From positions 1 to 7,012 of the forward strand of contig CAMLNK010000200.1 in assembly GCA_946481035.1 (NCBI GenBank): a stretch of DNA of 7,012 bases, given 5' to 3'. Made by a program: the position numbers and the translations under genes. Of this stretch, positions 6,958-7,012 are shown piece after piece. Under the pieces are notes generated by a model, which did no database searches, was not told the origin of the DNA, and saw nothing but the letters and a program-made list of their open reading frames with translations. Source of the stretch: an uncultured Dyadobacter sp. (GTDB lineage Bacteria; Bacteroidota; Bacteroidia; Cytophagales; Spirosomataceae). Positions within the stretch are counted from its first letter, which is position 1, and every line of letters starts with the position of its first letter.

Positions 6958-7012
6958 CTTAGTGCTTAAAGCTTATGGCTTACAGCTTATAGCTTAAAGC
7001 TGAAAGCTTATC
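6958..7012 (-). repeat. Heptamer tandem array, right arm (CTTANNG x 7 plus a partial unit)
   Basis: Units CTTAGTG, CTTAAAG, CTTATGG, CTTACAG, CTTATAG, CTTAAAG and CTGAAAG are followed by CTTATC cut by the window edge. Each is the reverse complement of the left-arm consensus CNNTAAG, so the arrays face each other. The variable bases do not mirror the left arm exactly, so this is an inverted pair of families rather than a perfect palindrome. The array probably continues beyond 7012. Confidence 0.85.

Noticed and set aside
6848..7012. CRISPR array
   Set aside because: Units are 7 bp and contiguous with no unique spacers, and no cas genes are present; this is a tandem heptamer repeat.

Overview
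The window looks like the chromosome of a Bacteroidota bacterium, most likely a Cytophagales member of the Dyadobacter/Spirosoma kind. This is inferred from protein character (a Bacteroidota-type EttA, a DUF349 protein, a FecI-like ECF sigma factor, a secreted glycosidase-like protein), from the lack of Shine-Dalgarno sequences before the starts, and from one good TAnnTTTG-type promoter. Base composition is near 50% G+C in genes, with AT-rich gaps. I could not run a search, so the genus is a guess.

Layout, left to right. (1) From the left edge to 1535, minus strand: the first 511 codons of a secreted protein with a probable TIM-barrel glycosidase fold, whose 3' end lies outside the window. 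It is easy to miss because it has no stop codon here and long antisense frames lie across it. (2) 1536-1847: a non-coding gap with a small palindrome. (3) 1898-3565, minus: ettA, the ABC-F translation factor, 555 aa and complete, followed by a clear intrinsic terminator at 1841-1873. (4) 3638-4918, plus: a DUF349 protein, divergent from ettA across 72 bp. (5) 4928-5950, minus: a LacI-family regulator, convergent with the DUF349 gene with only 9 bp between stop codons. The best terminator for the DUF349 transcript lies inside the 3' end of the lacI-type gene. (6) 5951-6231: a divergent control region with a GGGAA/GGGAACGGTT repeat cluster and a promoter for the next gene. (7) 6232-6843, plus: an ECF sigma factor. 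(8) 6848-7012: two opposed arrays of 7-bp repeats (CNNTAAG, then CTTANNG) around a 47-bp AT-rich centre, running off the right edge.

The genes do not form one operon; every neighbouring pair with both genes visible is divergent or convergent, except the two minus-strand genes at the left, which the ettA terminator separates. EttA and possibly the DUF349 protein are housekeeping functions. The LacI regulator and the ECF sigma factor form a divergent regulatory pair of the sort that in Bacteroidota often controls polysaccharide or TonB-dependent uptake genes, but their targets are not visible here. No defence system, CRISPR array, transposase, tRNA or rRNA was found. The least explained item is the heptamer inverted array next to the sigma factor gene.
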